64,000 bases of DNA from Tamarix chinensis (lineage: Eukaryota; Streptophyta; Magnoliopsida; Caryophyllales; Tamaricaceae): contig CM060172.1 in the NCBI GenBank assembly GCA_030549775.1, forward strand, positions 54,983,942 through 55,047,941. Direction: 5' to 3'. The position numbers and the translations under genes are program-made. Under the pieces are notes generated by a model. That model worked only from the letters and a program-made list of their open reading frames with translations, was not told the DNA's origin and did no database searches. Numbering within the stretch: the first letter of the stretch is position 1; each line of letters starts with the position of its first letter. Below, piece by piece: positions 61,601-64,000 of this stretch.

Positions 61601-62476
61601 GGTTTCCTGAATTTGACTCTTGCGGACAAGGGTCGGCTAAAGGGGGGAGTGTTGATACACCCCTGCCATGTGAAGCTGCCATTGAAGTCTCTCAAGCTCA
61701 GCAACGGACGATGCCAAAGTAGCTCCCTTCGATCCAAATATTAGGAATTGCTTAAACAATGCGTTTTGCCATTAAACTCTGTGTTTTGATGTTTTCCATA
61801 TAAAGGCGCTGTAGCCCTCCTTAGTCGATTCTTATCCTGATTCTGTTGATGTATAAGACCGTTGCAACTGTTTTTGGAATTATTACGAGAAGAAATCGAT
61901 TTCCTATCTCTCTGAATTCCTCTCTTTCCCTCTCAATTTTTGTTAGTTAGCCTTCGATTTCCATTCTCGTTGCTGGAATTCCTGGGTAACTATCAGTGAC
62001 AACTGAACAACGAAAAACAAACAGAAGAAGGGAACATCTATAATTATGTTATTCAGATATATAGCATTTCTATCCAGAAGGAATGGAAATATCAACAAGA
62101 AGATAAATCAACCCTTCTTGCAGGCCACGAATTTCCAACAACTCAAATTCAGCCAAGGGAAAGAAATTGGATATATGTACAAGAACAAATAATTTTTTTT
62201 AAAACCCTAGAAATTAACATAAATTTCGAAGGAAACGGTTAAGGAGTGAAAGTAGGAATGCAATACCTGACGGCAAGAGGCATCGTCCGAGTGCAGCGGG
62301 TCAAGAGAGAGAACGACCTTCGCAACAGGACCAGAAATATCCTCTGAACTCTGAAGCGACCGAGAAACGACAGCCGGGCATTTCATTAGAAACACGGCTC
62401 TTTCCGCTCGGCTCGTATCCAAAAAACAACCGGAGCTTTCACTAGCACTGGCGAGAGGTGTCAGGTGGTCGTCCAT
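49541..62476 (-). CDS. Transcription initiation factor IIF subunit beta (TFIIF small subunit, RAP30 homologue)
   Basis: A spliced six-exon gene whose joined coding sequence is 261 residues, about the usual plant length. TFIIF binds RNA polymerase II in the nucleus and brings it to the preinitiation complex. The N-terminal dimerisation region (about residues 15-150) shows FLMKCP (29-34), VVLSLDPL (54-61) and later KFDMRPH. A basic stretch KRTRRDR (184-190) opens the C-terminal winged-helix domain (about 185-250), which ends [10 protein letters not shown]. Exons: 62,267-62,476; 52,368-52,476; 50,902-51,032; 50,707-50,769; 50,459-50,605; 49,541-49,666. All introns are GT-AG and phases join without a stop. 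The ATG at 62,476 is the first in frame after a pyrimidine-rich leader. Intron 1 is 9790 bases and full of transposons. Intact and probably functional, though expression cannot be judged here. Confidence 0.95.
50459..50605 (-). CDS. TFIIF beta exon 5 (start of winged helix)
   Basis: Acceptor ATTATAG before GAAAAGAAG; donor CCTGAG before GTATGG. 147 bases, 49 codons, containing [20 protein letters not shown]. Continuing the open frame past the donor gives unrelated residues, which confirms the splice. Confidence 0.95.
50707..50769 (-). CDS. TFIIF beta exon 4
   Basis: Acceptor TCATTAG before GTGATTGATG; donor TCAATG before GTAGTG. 63 bases, 21 codons ([18 protein letters not shown]...). This is the linker between the two domains and the least conserved part. 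Confidence 0.88.
50902..51032 (-). CDS. TFIIF beta exon 3
   Basis: Acceptor CTTTGCAG before GGAAGCTC; donor ATACAG before GTACAG. 131 bases, restoring phase 0. Encodes [17 protein letters not shown] through MTKSRQIQ. A second possible donor six bases further on (CAG/GTGTCT) would add two residues. Confidence 0.92.
52368..52476 (-). CDS. TFIIF beta exon 2
   Basis: Acceptor ACAATCAG before TTTACTATGG; donor GCTGAAG before GTAAAG. 109 bases, leaving one base for the next codon. Encodes [19 protein letters not shown] through VFSESAEG. Confidence 0.94.
53178..54015. mobile_element. Non-autonomous hAT element (copy 1) in TFIIF intron 1
   Basis: Terminal inverted repeats CAGTGTTTGAAAA and TTTTCAAACACTG are perfect over 13 bases. 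They are flanked by the perfect 8-bp duplication GGATGAAC (53,170-53,177 and 54,016-54,023). An 8-bp target and CAGTG ends are hallmarks of hAT. Both subterminal regions are packed with GGCGC/GCGCC phrases (AAGGCGC, GAGGCGC). The 838-bp interior encodes no transposase; the minus-strand frame at 53,533-53,823 is low-complexity. Confidence 0.92.
54215..54240 (+). repeat. (TGGGGG)n tract, potential G-quadruplex
   Basis: Four runs of five G separated by single T. It lies in intron 1 on the template strand of the TFIIF gene, so the transcript carries the C-rich complement. Confidence 0.85.
55696..56039 (+). repeat. 5' LTR of the intronic chromovirus
   Basis: TGATACACCCCCTGCCATGT ... CAGTAACTATCA, with a TATA-like CATATAAAGG near 55,840-55,850. 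The primer site starts one or two bases after it. Confidence 0.88.
56067..56960 (+). pseudogene. Chromovirus gag remnant
   Basis: ATG at 56,067 is soon followed by a stop. The conserved core [13 protein letters not shown] and WIYKAKQFF (56,404-56,470) is split by a frameshift, followed by the [12 protein letters not shown] motif near 56,528-56,565. Open pieces at 56,160-56,393 and 56,539-56,796 are parts of this gene. Confidence 0.78.
56997..57575 (+). pseudogene. Chromovirus protease remnant
   Basis: Two pieces separated by a stop at 57,345. The first holds [19 protein letters not shown] and [11 protein letters not shown]; the active-site motif is normally I-D-S/T-G, so the catalytic Asp is now Asn (residue 62 of this open frame). 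The second holds [19 protein letters not shown], the usual flap-to-end region. Confidence 0.83.
58066..59281. mobile_element. Non-autonomous hAT element (copy 2) inside the chromovirus RT
   Basis: Left end CAATGTTTGAAAAGG, right end ATTTCAAACACTA. Both are one-base variants of the CAGTGTTTGAAA terminus of copy 1. Flanks AGCATGAC (58,058-58,065) and CGCATGAC (59,282-59,289) agree at 7 of 8. GCGCC-rich subterminal regions match copy 1 in inverse orientation. The interior has direct repeats of about 75-90 bases (CTACTCCTCTCCCCTAAGTC type at about 58,570, 58,640, 58,710 and 58,803). No transposase. Confidence 0.88.
58981..59254. mobile_element. Putative GC-rich MITE nested in hAT copy 2
   Basis: The insertion relative to hAT copy 1 begins CAATAAAACCGCGG and ends TACCGATATTTCATTG, whose complement begins CAATGAAATATCGG. 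The termini are thus an imperfect inverted repeat. The interior is rich in CGCGG/CCGATA phrases unlike the rest. No clear target duplication is seen, so the class is uncertain. Confidence 0.5.
59680..60270 (+). pseudogene. Chromovirus RNase H remnant
   Basis: Contains [19 protein letters not shown] (connection), [15 protein letters not shown], then after stops [15 protein letters not shown] and [12 protein letters not shown]. The order is complete; stops at 59,913 and elsewhere disable it. Confidence 0.85.
60423..61330 (+). pseudogene. Chromovirus integrase remnant
   Basis: A 153-residue open stretch keeps the zinc-finger histidines (H6, H13) and CDTC (43-46), the first catalytic Asp ([10 protein letters not shown]76) and the second (NDRDPIF, D136). 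After the stop at 60,882 the expected HPQTDGQTE part is shifted and mutated (IDKWPIE). The GPF/Y end is not clear. Confidence 0.88.
61420..61620 (+). pseudogene. Chromodomain of the intronic chromovirus
   Basis: [34 protein letters not shown] and [10 protein letters not shown] match the chromodomain at the C-terminus of chromovirus integrases, which directs insertion by binding chromatin marks. The aromatic residues W (KWSN) and W (NWAYY) are kept. Confidence 0.88.
61653..61995 (+). repeat. 3' LTR of the intronic chromovirus
   Basis: TGATACACCCCTGCCATGTG ... GGGTAACTATCA, preceded by a G-rich polypurine tract. Partner of 55,696-56,039. Confidence 0.88.
62202..62209. promoter_or_regulatory. 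Telo-box-like AAACCCTA in intron 1
   Basis: Lies 58 bases inside intron 1. Telo-boxes are common near the starts of plant housekeeping genes. A single eight-base match may be chance. Confidence 0.3.
62267..62476 (-). CDS. TFIIF beta exon 1 (residues 1-70)
   Basis: Starts ATGGACGACCACCTG and ends ...TGCCGTCAG before GTATTG. Exactly 70 codons, phase 0. It encodes the first strands of the dimerisation domain. GC content is much higher than in the flanks. Confidence 0.95.
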
Positions 62477-62560
62477 GTACAAAGCAATTAGAGGCAGACG
62501 GAGGACGTAGGGAGGAGGAGAGGTGAGATAACGGTTTTCCTATATGTTACTTAATGCGAT
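62477..62560 (-). promoter_or_regulatory. Probable 5' leader and core promoter region of TFIIF beta
   Basis: In the sense strand a CT-rich stretch (CTCCTCCTCCCTACGTCC near 62,497-62,520) lies just before the ATG, typical of plant 5' leaders. No clear TATA box was assigned. Confidence 0.45.
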
Positions 62561-64000
62561 CTATCCCATATTAATACCGAAAATACAAAACAAACTACTA
62601 AAAATTTAGGCTTTATTTGATTATAGTAAAATTTTGAGGAAAAAAAATTAAAATTAAAGTATTTTCTTTTAAACTTTCTTTAAAGAAAATCAAATAGCTA
62701 ATGTTTAACAATTGTATTCATCACTTTTTTTCTATCTCATTAATTTATGTAAACCAAACACAAAATATTATTTTTCTTCTCATTTTCTTTCTTTTCCTTA
62801 AAATTTTTCTGAAACCAAATGAACTATTAAGGATAATAACCCAAAATATCCCTGTATTTTATCCAAATTAAATCATATACCTAAGCTCTTATTTGAGGCA
62901 CTTAAATAATGTGTTTGAAAAATTTTGCATCATATATCTTACTGTTAATACTATTATATATATTATAAGTATGTTTTGCTTGAATAAGGTAGATTTAGAA
63001 AATATTTCACTTAAGATATCTCTTAAAGTTTTTGTAGTGCAGCCTGGGTAGGCAACTTCACAAGTTATTTTTTTAAATGAAAAATCTTCTAAAACTTTGG
63101 TCTAAGTGAAACCTTAGTAAATAGTTATCCTGAGTAAAACCTTTGTAAAATTTTGTTCTAAATTGACCATAATTCTTTAAAGTTTTAAATGCTTATGTTC
63201 AACCTTCGGTTGCTCTTCAACGCATTTTGTTATACCTTATTGAAGGAAGAGGCTTATAACCTAGTGACCAATATCCTTTATCTCACTCAAATCCTAAGCT
63301 AATTTATATTCGGTGTCTTCTCTCAATTCGTGTATTCTGTCAAAAGATAAAAGTATACATTTTTATTGATTATGCTCCCTCAAAAATAAATAAAAAAACT
63401 AAAATTAAAAAGTAACGTCGCCTCAAATTCCACCATATATCTAAATTATCCAAAATAAGATATCCAAACCATCTAGTACTAAAACTAACACAAGATTAAT
63501 CAATATTAAAGTAATCAAACACCTTTTTAAATTGAGGACATTATCCATCATAATTTTAAAAAATAAAGAAAACTTTGTCACTTCTGTCATCTTCTAGGAT
63601 ATGTTATCTAGTATGAAAATAGACTTAGAAGCACTTAAAATAAATAGTTTTAGTATATAAGTTGTCAATATGTTTGCTCAATAAGGGAATCTCTCATTTT
63701 TTTTAACACTTTGACAATATCAACTTTGTTAAAAATTTTGTAAAACTAATTTCTCATATTTGTAACTTTTGCTTCACTATTCATACATGAAATCAAATGG
63801 CCTCAAAAAAGACTTTCACATATTAAAATTTTGAACAAAATAAGCTTACAACTCTTGTCGTTTTATTCATTCTCAAACCAATGCAGCCAATTTTAGACTT
63901 ACTTTTCTCGTTGAGTCTAGATATTTAGGTTGAAAGTGATAAATTATGTAGAATTAAAACTAATGTACATATTAATGATCAAATTGGCTTCAACTTGTTT
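62561..64000. other. AT-rich upstream flank, nothing recognised
   Basis: No open frame, RNA gene or repeat boundary recognised. It would include any distal promoter of the TFIIF gene. Confidence 0.5.

Larger units (their letters stand above)
55696..61995 (+). mobile_element. Ty3/gypsy chromovirus (possibly Reina lineage) in TFIIF intron 1
   Basis: LTRs 55,696-56,039 and 61,653-61,995 (about 344 bp, roughly 25 differences by eye, near 93% identity). A tRNA-Met-like primer site TTGATATCAAAGC is at 56,041-56,053 and the purine tract AAAGGGGGGAGTG is at 61,639-61,651. The interior has gag, protease, RT, RNase H, integrase and chromodomain in order, all broken. Without the hAT insertion it is about 5.1 kb, the size of Reina-type elements. 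Flanks GTAAT and GTGAC agree at 3 of 5 bases, so the target duplication is weak. It is antisense to the host gene. Confidence 0.88.

Overview
This is a nuclear window from a flowering plant. It is AT-rich, dense in nested LTR retrotransposons, and contains one spliced host gene with GT-AG introns. I cannot name the species from sequence alone.

Layout. (1) 1-1436 is AT-rich flank. (2) 1437 to about 33,560 is one nest. An old minus-strand Athila-type Ty3/gypsy element (3' LTR 1437-3030, decayed pol and gag 5290-10,400, PBS near 10,510-10,528, start of 5' LTR 10,533-10,608) has a plus-strand Ty3/gypsy chromovirus-like element in its 5' LTR. That element has a 5' LTR piece at 10,609-11,087, an integrase remnant at 30,625-31,440 and a 3' LTR at 31,450-32,238. 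The rest of the Athila LTR resumes at 32,244. Between the chromovirus pieces lie four members of a long-LTR family (4.0-5.1 kb, TG...CA, 5-bp target duplications): B (11,147-25,058, minus), A (11,613-16,748, plus) and C (18,239-22,527, minus), both inside B, and D (25,448-29,485, minus). (3) 33,560-38,468 holds an inverted Athila LTR fragment, a degenerate short tandem repeat and a small LTR element (35,597-37,526) that keeps only a protease remnant. (4) 38,469-42,478 is a fifth long LTR (E), inserted in a GGATATCC-rich repeat. (5) 42,563-46,382 is a decayed minus-strand Ty1/copia element carrying a Cassandra-type TRIM (43,891-44,633), whose LTRs contain a 5S rRNA-like sequence. A solo LTR follows at 46,951-47,259. 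(6) 49,541-62,476, minus strand, is the one clear host gene: the small (beta) subunit of general transcription factor TFIIF, six coding exons, 261 residues, apparently intact. Its 9.8-kb first intron holds a non-autonomous hAT element (53,178-54,015) and a chromodomain Ty3/gypsy element (55,696-61,995, plus strand). A second copy of the same hAT family (58,066-59,281) is inserted in the RT region of that gypsy element. (7) 62,560-64,000 is AT-rich upstream flank.

Nearly all other open frames are fragments of transposon genes or accidents of base composition, especially in the roughly 1.1-kb polypyrimidine/polypurine blocks carried by every long LTR. I saw no bacterial-type system, CRISPR array, tRNA gene or complete rRNA gene. 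The most unusual items are the long-LTR family with internal satellites and its insertion into itself, the Cassandra-in-copia nest, and the transposon-filled first intron of a basal transcription factor gene.
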